Positions 32,117-39,940 of a stretch of 64,000 bases of DNA are shown piece by piece. Numbering within the stretch: position 1 is the stretch's first letter; every line of letters begins with the position of its first letter. Source of the DNA: Arthrobacter bambusae (GTDB lineage: Bacteria; Actinomycetota; Actinomycetes; Actinomycetales; Micrococcaceae); assembly GCF_022606295.1 (NCBI RefSeq), contig NZ_JAHHZS010000015.1, positions 46,450-110,449 of the forward strand, in the 5' to 3' direction. The notes beneath the pieces were generated by a model, which was not told the origin of the DNA, ran no database searches, and saw nothing but the letters and a program-made list of their open reading frames with translations. The translations under genes were made by a program, and so were the position numbers.

Positions 32117-33760
32117 TTAGCTCTCTGCATCCAGGGGGAGCCGGACTGAAACCGTGGTTCCCACGCCAAGGGCGGATTCGACATCGAGCCGGCCGGAATG
32201 GCGTTCCACAATGTCGTGGGCTATCGCCAAGCCAAGCCCGCTCCCGGGGATGGCCGCGGTGGAGGCGTTTGAGGCGCGGAAGAACCGCGTGAATACTTGC
32301 TCGATTTCCGTTTCCGGGATCCCGACGCCGGTGTCCTCCACGCTGACCACGACGCTGGGAACCGTGCCTGGGTCCGAGGTGATCCCGCTGCTGACCGCCA
32401 CGTGGCCGCCGTCGGGCGTGAACTTGATCGCGTTGCTGATGATGTTGGCGAAGACCTGCTCGAGCTTGGCTTCATCGGCCTGGACAATCACGGTTCCCGG
32501 CGCGTGCATCACGGTGAGGGACAGTGAACGGGAGTCAGCGAGCGGCTGCAACGTCGAGACAACAAGCCTGAGCAAGGTGCCCACATTCACACGGCTCAAC
32601 TGGAGATCGCCGGAAGTGTCCTGGTGCGAGACGGTGAGCATGTCTTCGATCAGCCGTCGGAGCCGCTCGGCATTTCGTGAAATGACGTCGACCATACGCT
32701 CGACACCTGCGGGAAGAGGTCCGCCGGCGCCGCTGCGCATCATGTCCAGATAGGCCGTGATGGACGTCAAGGGAGTTCGAAGTTCGTGGTTCACTGTGGT
32801 GAGGAAGTCTGTCTTGGCCTGGTCGAGCTCCTGGAGCTTGTACATGACCTGCTGTTGCGCGCCGATCAGGTGGCTCTGCATCAGGCCATACGCCAAGTTC
32901 CCCGAGACGTGCTGGATCAGGCCTATTTCGGCGCGGGTCCATTCCTGCGCCGTGTCCGGGCGCGCGATCCAGATGACCCCCAGAACGAGATCTCCCTCGC
33001 CTACCGGCACCACAACCGACGCCGACGGCGCCCCCGCACCACCCGGTACACCCGCGCCACCGGATTCACCCGCGGGAGCCCGTTTCGGCAGCGGCTGCAC
33101 CTCCGCTTCCGCCCACAACCGTTCCGCGAGTTCGAACGTGGCGATGTCGCCGGTGAGTTCGCCCGGCAGGACTCCCGGTACCAGTCCCGGAGCGTTCCAT
33201 TCGGCGCTGACTTGCGGAACCCGCGTGTCCGGGAACGTCGTGAACCAGACGTGTTCCGCGCCCAGGGCCTCGCCGATGCCCTTCACCAGATGCTGCGCTA
33301 TCCGGTCCGGGTCAATGGTGGACCGGATCGCCGCGGACACCTTCCGCAGGCTCTCCCGCAGCGACTCGGCTTCCGAACGGCGGCGCGTGCGTTCGGCGGC
33401 CCGGGCTATCAGTACCAAGGCCCGGTGCACCCGAAATGCGGGAGGCTGGCCCCGATAGGTGAAATCAGCAATCGTCCACCCTTCCAGAGCCGTAACATCC
33501 AGCTCGTCTTCGGGATCCAGCAGGAGCAAGACCGGAGCGTCATTCCGGGGAAGGAACTCGCGGAGGTCGTTGTCCACCACCAGCACGTCGCTCTGTTCGC
33601 TTTTCAGCGCGGCAGCAAGTGAACCGGCGTCGTGCGCTGAACGAACCATGAACCCTGCTGCGGTGAGCGCCGCCACCGTCTCGGCAAGGCGTCCGGGATC
33701 AGGGTCAGCCACCAAGGCGCGGTTTGGTGCCGATGCGTCGTTAGTCAATCGACTGTCCAC
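32117..33760 (-). CDS. Histidine kinase with degenerate receiver and GAF-like domain (set 1)
   Basis: The 547-residue protein has no membrane helix. Residues about 13-120 form a receiver-like fold (RALVADPDPGRLAETVAALTAAGF; Asp63 in VLVVDNDLREF) without the usual LP turn and Thr/Lys pattern, so it is probably a degenerate sensor module. Residues about 135-300 look like GAF. The dimerisation helix has His325 in FLTTVNHELRTPLTS, and the ATPase domain shows FANIISNAIKFTPDGG, VEDTGVGIPE and GSGLGLAIAHDIVERHSGR. It would phosphorylate the convergent response regulator. A Gly/Ala/Pro insert (residues 230-247) interrupts the GAF-like part. Confidence 0.87.
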   Translation of the reverse strand: MDSRLTNDASAPNRALVADPDPGRLAETVAALTAAGFMVRSAHDAGSLAAALKSEQSDVLVVDNDLREFLPRNDAPVLLLLDPEDELDVTALEGWTIADFTYRGQPPAFRVHRALVLIARAAERTRRRSEAESLRESLRKVSAAIRSTIDPDRIAQHLVKGIGEALGAEHVWFTTFPDTRVPQVSAEWNAPGLVPGVLPGELTGDIATFELAERLWAEAEVQPLPKRAPAGESGGAGVPGGAGAPSASVVVPVGEGDLVLGVIWIARPDTAQEWTRAEIGLIQHVSGNLAYGLMQSHLIGAQQQVMYKLQELDQAKTDFLTTVNHELRTPLTSITAYLDMMRSGAGGPLPAGVERMVDVISRNAERLRRLIEDMLTVSHQDTSGDLQLSRVNVGTLLRLVVSTLQPLADSRSLSLTVMHAPGTVIVQADEAKLEQVFANIISNAIKFTPDGGHVAVSSGITSDPGTVPSVVVSVEDTGVGIPETEIEQVFTRFFRASNASTAAIPGSGLGLAIAHDIVERHSGRLDVESALGVGTTVSVRLPLDAES

Positions 33761-33814
33761 TACGCTCCTACTGTTTCGGTTCGGCCCCCATGGGAGAGCC
33801 TACTATCGAGGGCG

Positions 33815-36034
33815 CTACTTAAGCCCTGCTCCAGGCAGGAGTTCGACGGCGCCGAGCGAGTCCGCGACGAAGGCATAGTCCCACGCGCGCTCGCGCCACT
33901 GCACGTATCGTCCCGAGGCTCCACCGTGTCCGCCGTCCATCTCGATCTTCATGACGATCGGCGCCGTGCCGGTGGTCTCGGAACGCAATACCTGGACCCA
34001 TTTGGCGGGTTCGACGTAGAGCACACGGGTGTCGTTGAAGGACGTGACGGCTGCGATCCGCGGGTACGACACGGCGCGGATGTTCTCGTACGGGGTGTAC
34101 GACTTCATGTATTGGTACACCTCAGGATCGGTGATGGGGTTGCCCCATTCTTCCCATTCGAGTGCGGAGAGCGGCAGCTCCGGGTCCAGGATGGTGTTGA
34201 GCGCGTCCACGAACGGCACGGCTGCCACGATTGCCGCATACTTTTCCGGCGCAAGGTTGGCCACGGCGCCCATCAGCAGGCCGCCCGCGGAGCCACCCAT
34301 CGCGGCGATCCGCTCCGGCGCCACCCAACCGGAGGACGAGAGCCAGTCCGTTGCCGCGATGAAGTCCGTGAAGGTGTTCTTCTTGTTGAGCTTCTTGCCG
34401 TCGTCGTACCAGCGCCGGCCGAGCTCGCCGCCGCCGCGGATGTGGGCGATCACCATGACGATCCCGCGGTCGAGGAGTGACAGCCGGGCCACACCGAAGC
34501 CGGGATCCATGCTGACCTCGTACGAGCCGTAGCCGTAGACCAGGCCCGCGGCGCTCGAATCCTGCGCAAGGGAGGCGTGCCGCAGAACGGACAGCGGCAC
34601 GCGCGTGCCGTCCGCCGCCGTCGCCCATTCCCGGGTGGCCACGTAGTCGGACGCGGTGTACCCGCCCAGCACGGGGCTTTCCTTCCGCAGCAGCAATTCG
34701 CCTTGCGGCAGCGCGGCGGTGGGCAGCACGAAGTCGTACACCCGCGACGGCGTGAAGTAGGAGGTGTATCCGATGCGGATCACCGGCGCTTCATAGTCGG
34801 TTCCGCCCACACCAGCCGTGTACAGCTCCTCATCGAAGGCTGGCTCCACGGCGGCACCCTGGGCGGCGGTGCCCAGCCCGGCGAGCGGGAGCACCTGCAC
34901 GCGTTCGATCGTGTCCTGCCGTACAGACACCACCAGATGCGTCGAGGTGACGCCCGCGCCGTTGACGCGAACGGCGTCGGAATGCCCGACGACGGTGCGC
35001 CAGTGCTGCTCGGCCAGCGGCTTGGCGAACTCGGCCGGGTCCGCGATGGACACCATCGAGTTGATGGCGTCCTTGTTGTGGGTCAGCAGGATGGTCTCGA
35101 CACCCTCGAGGAGGAACGGCTCGGCCTCGTAAAGGATGTGCTCGTCCCGGGAAAGCACGGTGGACAGGCCGGCGTCGAAGTCGTCGAAGCGGAGCAGGCG
35201 CGTCTCGCTGAATTCCGAGCAGCCGATGCTCAGCACGAGGTACCTCCGGTCGGAGGAGAGCTCGAACCCGAGCCACATGGCGACGTCGTCCTCTTGGTAG
35301 ATGACCTCGTCCTCGCTGACGGGCGTGCCCAGGACGTGCGACTTCACTTGGTAGGGGCGCCAGGAATCGTCCACCACGGTGTAGAAGATCCGGGTGCCGT
35401 CGGGGGAGAAGGCCACGCCATAGAAGATGTTCTCAATGACGTCGGGCAGCGGTTCACCCGTGCGCAGGTCCTTGATGCGGAGCGTGAAGCGTTCCTCGCC
35501 GGAGTTGTCCACGGCGTAGGCATAAAGGTTGCCGTCCAGCGTCACGGCAGTGCCGCCAACGGAGAAGAACGGCTTGCCTTCCGCCTCGGTGTTGCCGTCC
35601 AGCAACACTTCTTCACCCTGGAGTTCGACGCCGGGTTCCACCGCCGGCGGGGTCCAGTCCGCTACGGGATTGCCGGAGTTCGCAGCCCGGACGCGGCACT
35701 GGATGCCGTACTCCTTGCCTTCGACGGAGCGGGTGTAGTACCACCAACCGTCCTTGCGGCTGGGGACCGAAAGGTCGGTCTCCTGGGTACGCCCCTTGAT
35801 TTCCTGGAAGATCGCCTCGCGCAGCGGTTCCTGGTGTGCGGTGATGGCTTCCTGGTAGGCATTTTCAGCCTTCAAGTGCTCAATGACCTCGGTGGATTCC
35901 TTGTCCCGCAGCCATTCGTAGTTGTCCACGAAAACATCGCCGTGGTGCTCGCGGGTGTGCGGCACCTTCTTGGCGACCGGGGCCGTTGGGCTGTCGACGT
36001 GGGATGGCTGGGCGGAACCGGAAGTCTGCGTCAT
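33815..36034 (-). CDS. ptrB: Oligopeptidase B (S9 family serine peptidase)
   Basis: The 739-residue cytoplasmic peptidase cleaves small peptides after basic residues. The N-terminal VPHTREHHGDVFVDNYEWLRDKEST and the beta-propeller lead to the catalytic domain, with SAAGLVYGYGSYEVSMDP, the nucleophile in AAMGGSAGGLLMGAV and the histidine in EMDGGHGGASGR. The expected aspartate lies in AAVTSFNDTRV. Length is slightly above E. coli PtrB (686). It begins 78 bp after the secreted-protein gene on the same strand and may be read through from it. Confidence 0.93.
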   Translation of the reverse strand: MTQTSGSAQPSHVDSPTAPVAKKVPHTREHHGDVFVDNYEWLRDKESTEVIEHLKAENAYQEAITAHQEPLREAIFQEIKGRTQETDLSVPSRKDGWWYYTRSVEGKEYGIQCRVRAANSGNPVADWTPPAVEPGVELQGEEVLLDGNTEAEGKPFFSVGGTAVTLDGNLYAYAVDNSGEERFTLRIKDLRTGEPLPDVIENIFYGVAFSPDGTRIFYTVVDDSWRPYQVKSHVLGTPVSEDEVIYQEDDVAMWLGFELSSDRRYLVLSIGCSEFSETRLLRFDDFDAGLSTVLSRDEHILYEAEPFLLEGVETILLTHNKDAINSMVSIADPAEFAKPLAEQHWRTVVGHSDAVRVNGAGVTSTHLVVSVRQDTIERVQVLPLAGLGTAAQGAAVEPAFDEELYTAGVGGTDYEAPVIRIGYTSYFTPSRVYDFVLPTAALPQGELLLRKESPVLGGYTASDYVATREWATAADGTRVPLSVLRHASLAQDSSAAGLVYGYGSYEVSMDPGFGVARLSLLDRGIVMVIAHIRGGGELGRRWYDDGKKLNKKNTFTDFIAATDWLSSSGWVAPERIAAMGGSAGGLLMGAVANLAPEKYAAIVAAVPFVDALNTILDPELPLSALEWEEWGNPITDPEVYQYMKSYTPYENIRAVSYPRIAAVTSFNDTRVLYVEPAKWVQVLRSETTGTAPIVMKIEMDGGHGGASGRYVQWRERAWDYAFVADSLGAVELLPGAGLK

Positions 36035-36112
36035 CCTCTCAATATATAGAGGGAGTGCGACATCGGCGCCCGCGTTCGCTGCGGGGGTAGCGGCGTGCGG
36101 GTGGCCGTCGGC

Positions 36113-36607
36113 TTAGGTGCAGGTGAACTGGCCCGTCGTGGCTGTACCTGTCCAGGTGTTGCTGGTGCCGGGGACCGGGTACTGGTTCTGGACGGTCCAG
36201 GTCCAGGTGCCCGTGTGGGGCGAGATGGACGCTTTGTAGCTTGCGCCGCCGCTTTGTTTGCTGGTGCCCGTGAATACGGTGCTTCCGCCGCTGGAAACGG
36301 TGAAGACTCCTGTGAATCGCGGATCTGTTATCGCCCAGGACGTGACGGTGATGGTGAGGTTCGAACCTTGGCAGTTCGCGGTGACGGTTGCCGTGGATGC
36401 CGGGATCATGGCGGAGGAGACGGGGAGTGAAGCGCTGACGGACCCATTGAACGCAGCCTGCGCGATACCGGGAGCGAAGATCAATACCGCAGCCGCCGCC
36501 AGGACCGCGGCGACGCGTCCGGACGCAGGCGTCCGCCCGGCGTCGGCGGTGCTCCGGCTTCTACGCAAGGTCGGCGGCTTTCTGTCGGGCCCGGTGGTCC
36601 ATTCCAT
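36113..36607 (-). CDS. Secreted protein of the TasA/SipW cluster, unknown function
   Basis: The 164-residue protein starts MEWTTGPDRKPPTLRRSRST. A long basic N-terminus precedes a hydrophobic core, ASGRVAAVLAAAAVLIFAPGIAQA, with probable cleavage after AQA (residue about 52). The mature part is Thr/Ser/Gly-rich with a beta-strand pattern (LTITVTSWAITDPRFTGVFTVSSGGSTVFTGTS...TWTWTVQNQYPVPGTSNTWTGTATTGQFTCT) and two cysteines that could form a disulfide. It follows the SipW-type peptidase by 58 bp, so it is a likely substrate or fibre component. No family is recognised. Confidence 0.75.
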   Translation of the reverse strand: MEWTTGPDRKPPTLRRSRSTADAGRTPASGRVAAVLAAAAVLIFAPGIAQAAFNGSVSASLPVSSAMIPASTATVTANCQGSNLTITVTSWAITDPRFTGVFTVSSGGSTVFTGTSKQSGGASYKASISPHTGTWTWTVQNQYPVPGTSNTWTGTATTGQFTCT

Positions 36608-36665
36608 TCTTACGACTTTCACACGGTAAGGGCAGCGGATCCGGTTCGGTTCTTTGAAGGGGTTT

Positions 36666-37598
36666 TCATGCAACGCGGCGCATGGTGTGGCCGCCCAGGG
36701 CTTTTTCCAACTGCGGCTGGTGTTCGCGGACAAGTTCGCCGGCTTGGATTGCCGCGGTGTGGTCGGTCATGACCAGGGCGTGTTCGAGGCGGACGCAGTG
36801 CTGTTCCATCCGGAGCGCCCCGACCATTGAGGAGCTGGTTTTCAGGCTGAGCACCGCGTCCATCGCGAGGTCGCTGTCGCCGCTGCTCAGGGCGTGGCTG
36901 ATCTTGTCCACCCGCTGGGGCAACAGCCTGGCGTAGGCGGCCGCGAACTTCTCGGCGGCCTCCTTGCTCTTCATCTCCCTGGCCAGGCGCTTGAGGGGGC
37001 GTCGGTCGAAGGCCGGCAGGGGGCGTTGGGCAGCGCCGGCGTCCGCGTCGTCGCCCTCGGGCTTTTTCCGCCAGATGGAGACGAGCACCATGACCACCAG
37101 TGCGGCCGGAGCGCCGTACATCAGGACCTTCAGGACCACGGGATCACGAAGAGTGCGGATCGCGTTGCCAAGGTAGGGAACGGTGAAGACCTGGCGGTCG
37201 ACCTGACCGCCGGCCAATGTCGCTGTCCAGGGGTCGGCGCCGTTGTTGGCATCGCCCTTGGTGCGGACGGTGGCGGTGCCTTGGCTGTTCACTGCCAGGT
37301 CGATGATCCGGTGGGTTTCCACCCTTTGGTCCTCCACCGGAATGTGGTACGTGATGATGTCTCCGACCTTCAGGTCTTTGACTGCGACGGGAACCGTGAC
37401 AACCACGTCTCCCGGATTGATCAGCGGAGCCATTGAGCCGGTGAGCATCGTGCTGGTCTGGTAGCCGAGGACGCGGGGCCCGACGGCGAGGAACAGGAAC
37501 GCGGCGACGGCGGCGACCATCACCGTGGTCGTGATGACGTTGACCATGGCCCGGACAAACGTCGAGACCCGCCGGCGGCGGACCAGTGGTGCGGTCAT
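36666..37598 (-). CDS. SipW-type signal peptidase I fused to a histidine-less Hpt-like domain
   Basis: Residues 1-175 are a SipW/ER-type signal peptidase: a first membrane helix (about 18-40), catalytic Ser55 in LTGSMAPLINPGDVV, His96 in VETHRII replacing the usual lysine, the GDANNGAD box at 115-122, and a second helix (about 155-176). After a linker, residues about 215-300 match an Hpt phosphotransfer four-helix bundle (FAAAYARLLPQRVDKISHALSSGD...MDAVLSLKTSSSMVGALRMEQHCVRLEHAL). The phospho-accepting position of the HxLKGS motif is Leu250. The fusion is unusual. It lies directly downstream of a TasA-like gene, its expected substrate, as sipW does in Bacillus. Confidence 0.88.
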   Translation of the reverse strand: MTAPLVRRRRVSTFVRAMVNVITTTVMVAAVAAFLFLAVGPRVLGYQTSTMLTGSMAPLINPGDVVVTVPVAVKDLKVGDIITYHIPVEDQRVETHRIIDLAVNSQGTATVRTKGDANNGADPWTATLAGGQVDRQVFTVPYLGNAIRTLRDPVVLKVLMYGAPAALVVMVLVSIWRKKPEGDDADAGAAQRPLPAFDRRPLKRLAREMKSKEAAEKFAAAYARLLPQRVDKISHALSSGDSDLAMDAVLSLKTSSSMVGALRMEQHCVRLEHALVMTDHTAAIQAGELVREHQPQLEKALGGHTMRRVA

Positions 37599-37624
37599 GG
37601 TTGGGTCTCCGTTCCTGTGGAAGG

Positions 37625-37665
37625 CCCTCCGCCGTCGTTTTTCAGGGGGGCTCGACGGCGGAGGG
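37625..37665 (-). terminator. Hairpin between the TasA-like gene and sipW
   Basis: CCCTCCGCCGTCG and CGACGGCGGAGGG are perfect 13-base arms around a 15-base loop, placed 21 bp after the TasA-like stop and 27 bp before the signal peptidase start. No strong T-tract follows, so partial termination or 3-prime protection of the upstream message is likely, allowing more fibre protein than peptidase. Confidence 0.7.
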
Positions 37666-37685
37666 CTGGCTGGGGTGGGGCGGCG

Positions 37686-38306
37686 TTACTGGGCGGTGGC
37701 GGTGCGCTGGGTGCCCGTGAAGGTGAACGCGATGGTGCTGCTCTGGCTCTGGAGGGTGTTGTCCGCGGTAGCGGGGAGGGTCAGGGTGACGCGCAGGTTG
37801 TCGGCGTGTCCGGCGGTGACCGAGGTCAGGTTGGCCAAGGCAACGTTGGCGCCGATGACGGGCCGGGAAGCGAGGACGCTGGTGGTGGTTCCGGTGCAGG
37901 TGTAGGTGTACGCGGGGGCGGTGCCGGCTTCGGTCCAGGGGACGGAGCAGGCATCGACAACAACCTGCAGGCCCATCGTCGTGTTGGTGTCCAGCAAGGA
38001 GGTGGGCGAGGCCGCGGTGGTCAGGGTGATTGCGGAGAGGTTCTGGTTGCTGGCTGCGTTGCTCAGGGTGGCCACGCGCTGGACGGTGTCGCCCGGGACC
38101 AGGCCGGAAGCGGCGACGCTGAGCCGGTTCGCGGTGCCTGTGGCGCCGAGGGCGATGCTCACGCTGCCGGAGGCGACGGTGTTGCTGGCCGAGGTGCTGG
38201 AGGTGAAGGCACCGTAGGTTCCCAGTCCCGCCACGCCGGCAGCAGTGCCGACCAGGGCCAGGGAAGCAATGACTTTACCGGAGGTGGTTTTCAGGTTGAG
38301 ACCCAT
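37686..38306 (-). CDS. TasA/camelysin-like SipW-dependent secreted protein
   Basis: The 206-residue protein begins MGLNLKTTSGKVIASLALVGTAAGVAGLGTYGAFTSSTSASNTVASGSV. The pattern of a hydrophobic core followed by GLGTYGAFTSS and then strand-rich sequence is the SipW-dependent signal found in TasA, TapA and camelysin (CalY). The mature part is Thr/Ala/Ser-rich with alternating beta segments and two cysteines (ACSVPW, YTCTG), as expected for a donor-strand fibre subunit of a biofilm matrix. The next gene encodes the matching SipW-type peptidase. The exact polymer function is inferred. Confidence 0.82.
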   Translation of the reverse strand: MGLNLKTTSGKVIASLALVGTAAGVAGLGTYGAFTSSTSASNTVASGSVSIALGATGTANRLSVAASGLVPGDTVQRVATLSNAASNQNLSAITLTTAASPTSLLDTNTTMGLQVVVDACSVPWTEAGTAPAYTYTCTGTTTSVLASRPVIGANVALANLTSVTAGHADNLRVTLTLPATADNTLQSQSSTIAFTFTGTQRTATAQ

Positions 38307-38390
38307 GATGATTTCCGTTTCTTGAAGCCCGTTGAGACCGGGATTTCACGGACTTTGCTGCCCGATGACCTCTACTTTCCGGCAGGAATT

Positions 38391-38450
38391 TTAGGAAGGC
38401 GCAAGGATTCCCCAAGCTTCCCTTCAAGATTAGTTAAATATTCAATCAAG
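38391..38450 (-). promoter_or_regulatory. 11-bp-phased CAAG repeats upstream of the TasA-like gene
   Basis: On the plus strand TTAG (38391) and CAAG (38402, 38413, 38425 and, two turns on, 38447) are spaced 11, 11, 12 and 22 bases. Similar phased CAAG/TAAG boxes precede the Hpt-like gene at 53.1 kb. They are about 85-145 bp upstream of the TasA-like start and could bind the OmpR-type regulators of the window. Confidence 0.4.
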
Positions 38451-38475
38451 ATCTTTGCGAGTGTTGAGCGGGAGC

Positions 38476-39519
38476 TCAGTAACCATGTGCGGCCACATAC
38501 TCCGGCAAGGTTCCGTCCCGCAGTGCCCCGGCCACTTGCCCGATCCCGGCGTAGTCAGGCACCACGATGGACTGCCCGTCCGGGGAAGTACCTGTGCCTG
38601 CCGTGGGCAGGGTGAAGAAGACGGAAGCGGCGGGATCCACCGTCCGGAGGGCGTAGGCCAGTCTCGCGACGGAAGCCGGATCGTATCCTTGGTCCACCGT
38701 GAGATAGTTTGTGGCGAAGTTGACCAGGCCAAGGACGGCGGCCGGAGACTGGATTCCGCTCCTGAGCTTGCCCAGGAGTGCCCGGAGGAACGTTTGCTGG
38801 TTGCGGACGCGCTGGTAGTCTCCGTCCACGAACGAGTAGCGCTCGCGGACGAACTCCAAGGCAGCTTCCCCGTCCAAATGGTTGACGCCCGCAATAAAGG
38901 TGTGATGGGTGTCAAAGCTCGCGGTGAAGGGCAGCGTGACATTGACGTCGATTCCGCCGAGGGCATCCGTGAGGACCTTGAAGCCCTGGAAATCCAGCAT
39001 GACGGTGTGGTCGATGTGCGTGCCCAACAGCGTCTCAACGGTCCGGACCACCAGGGGGATGCCTCCCACCTCCAGGCTGGCGTTGATTTTGGCTGCGCCA
39101 TAGCCCGGGATGTTCACCCAGTTGTCGCGCATGATCGAAATGCCGTAGACCTTTTGCCGGTCCGCTGGAACGTGGATCAGCATCAGGCAATCCGAACGTT
39201 GGTCCGCTGACTGGCCTGTTGTGACGGTCTGGTTGTTTTGGTCCCTCGCATTTGCCCGGCTGTCGCTGCCAATCACCAGGATGTTCATGGGTGTCGCGGG
39301 CAGCTCGGGGATTATCGGCGGTGCGGGTGCTGCAGCGGTTGGCGCGGGGGACGTAGTGGGGGACGGGGCACGGGTAGCCGTGGCGCCGGCGGAGGCGCTT
39401 GAGGGCGATGGCCCGGACGATGTCCTGACGGAGCCGGCGATGACTGCCGCCAGGACCACGACGAGCGCCAGCAGGACTGCGAGCCCCGCCGATAGCCACA
39501 GTCGCCGTCGTCTGTCCAT
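38476..39519 (-). CDS. LytR-CpsA-Psr (LCP) family cell-wall ligase
   Basis: LCP enzymes transfer undecaprenyl-linked polymers to peptidoglycan. The 347-residue protein has a short basic N-terminus, one membrane helix (LWLSAGLAVLLALVVVLAAVIAG), a Ser/Pro/Ala spacer (residues about 33-72) and the LCP domain: MNILVIGSDSR, SDCLMLIHVPADRQKVYGISIMRDNWVNIPGYGAAKINAS, DALGGIDVNV, HLDGEAALEFVRERY and GDYQRVRNQQTFLRALL. The Asp and Arg residues in these blocks bind pyrophosphate and metal. It stands first in the minus-strand order before the TasA-like gene, consistent with a surface-assembly cluster. Confidence 0.92.
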   Translation of the reverse strand: MDRRRRLWLSAGLAVLLALVVVLAAVIAGSVRTSSGPSPSSASAGATATRAPSPTTSPAPTAAAPAPPIIPELPATPMNILVIGSDSRANARDQNNQTVTTGQSADQRSDCLMLIHVPADRQKVYGISIMRDNWVNIPGYGAAKINASLEVGGIPLVVRTVETLLGTHIDHTVMLDFQGFKVLTDALGGIDVNVTLPFTASFDTHHTFIAGVNHLDGEAALEFVRERYSFVDGDYQRVRNQQTFLRALLGKLRSGIQSPAAVLGLVNFATNYLTVDQGYDPASVARLAYALRTVDPAASVFFTLPTAGTGTSPDGQSIVVPDYAGIGQVAGALRDGTLPEYVAAHGY

Positions 39520-39686
39520 GTCCGGAAAATACCACTCAGTTGGGTTAAAAACGCCTGCGGGAAAGCCTCAATTCGGGCACAAAGACAGCCCGAATGTAGT
39601 CCTTATATCTCGACAAAATAACATTCCAGGAGCACGATGAGAGGTAAATCTCTCGCCTTCACCTGGGCCGGCTTTGCCGTGTCCTA

Positions 39687-39751
39687 TCCGTTCCGCAATG
39701 GGGGGCTCTTTTGCCCACGGAACCGGACGTTATCCCTCCGAGCAAAGGAGG
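39687..39751 (+). other. Structured leader between the LCP and cupredoxin genes
   Basis: In the 421-bp gap 39520-39940 two hairpins stand out. TCCGTTCC (39687-39694) pairs with GGAACCGGA (39719-39727) with one bulge, around an inner GGGC/GCCC stem. CCTCC (39735-39739) pairs with GGAGG (39747-39751), which is the ribosome binding site of a small reading frame. The rest of the gap shows nothing except a fragment ACTCAGTTGGG at 39536-39546 that resembles a family A end. Confidence 0.45.
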
Positions 39752-39758
39752 ACCCTGC

Positions 39759-39899
39759 ATGGCCCCAACGTCGTGGCGCCGCACCGTATGCGGGGGGAGG
39801 GGCAGCAGCTGCGAGCTGAAGTTCATAGGGAAGTTCAAGGAATCCGAGTCACCGTCAAACGACGCCATGGTCTCCGGCGCCTCAAAATTTCCAGGCTGA
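39759..39899 (+). CDS. Possible small protein, 46 residues
   Basis: An ATG preceded seven bases by AAAGGAGG opens a 46-codon frame encoding a basic, Ser/Gly-rich peptide (start MAPTSWRRTVCGGRGSSC, later LKFIGKFKESESPSND). The ribosome binding site is stronger than at most genes here and is paired in a hairpin with CCTCC. No homologous family is recognised and no signal peptide is visible. The frame ends 41 bp before the cupredoxin start, so it may be a leader peptide for that gene. Coding is not certain. Confidence 0.35.
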   Translation: MAPTSWRRTVCGGRGSSCELKFIGKFKESESPSNDAMVSGASKFPG

Positions 39900-39940
39900 T
39901 AACAGCCGGTCAGCAATGATTTTCCTAAGGAATGAGTCTT

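Noticed and set aside
34577..36049. 490-codon open frame on the plus strand
   Set aside because: It is antisense to oligopeptidase B, whose catalytic motifs are evident.
39637..39819. 60-codon frame starting MRGKSLAFTW after AGGAG
   Set aside because: It overlaps the structured leader, has no family resemblance and its continuation is glycine/alanine-rich like non-coding GC-rich DNA; the 46-codon frame at 39759 has a better ribosome site.
39600..39940. c-di-GMP, ydaO or cobalamin riboswitch in the cupredoxin leader
   Set aside because: None of the conserved core sequences of these classes could be matched by eye.
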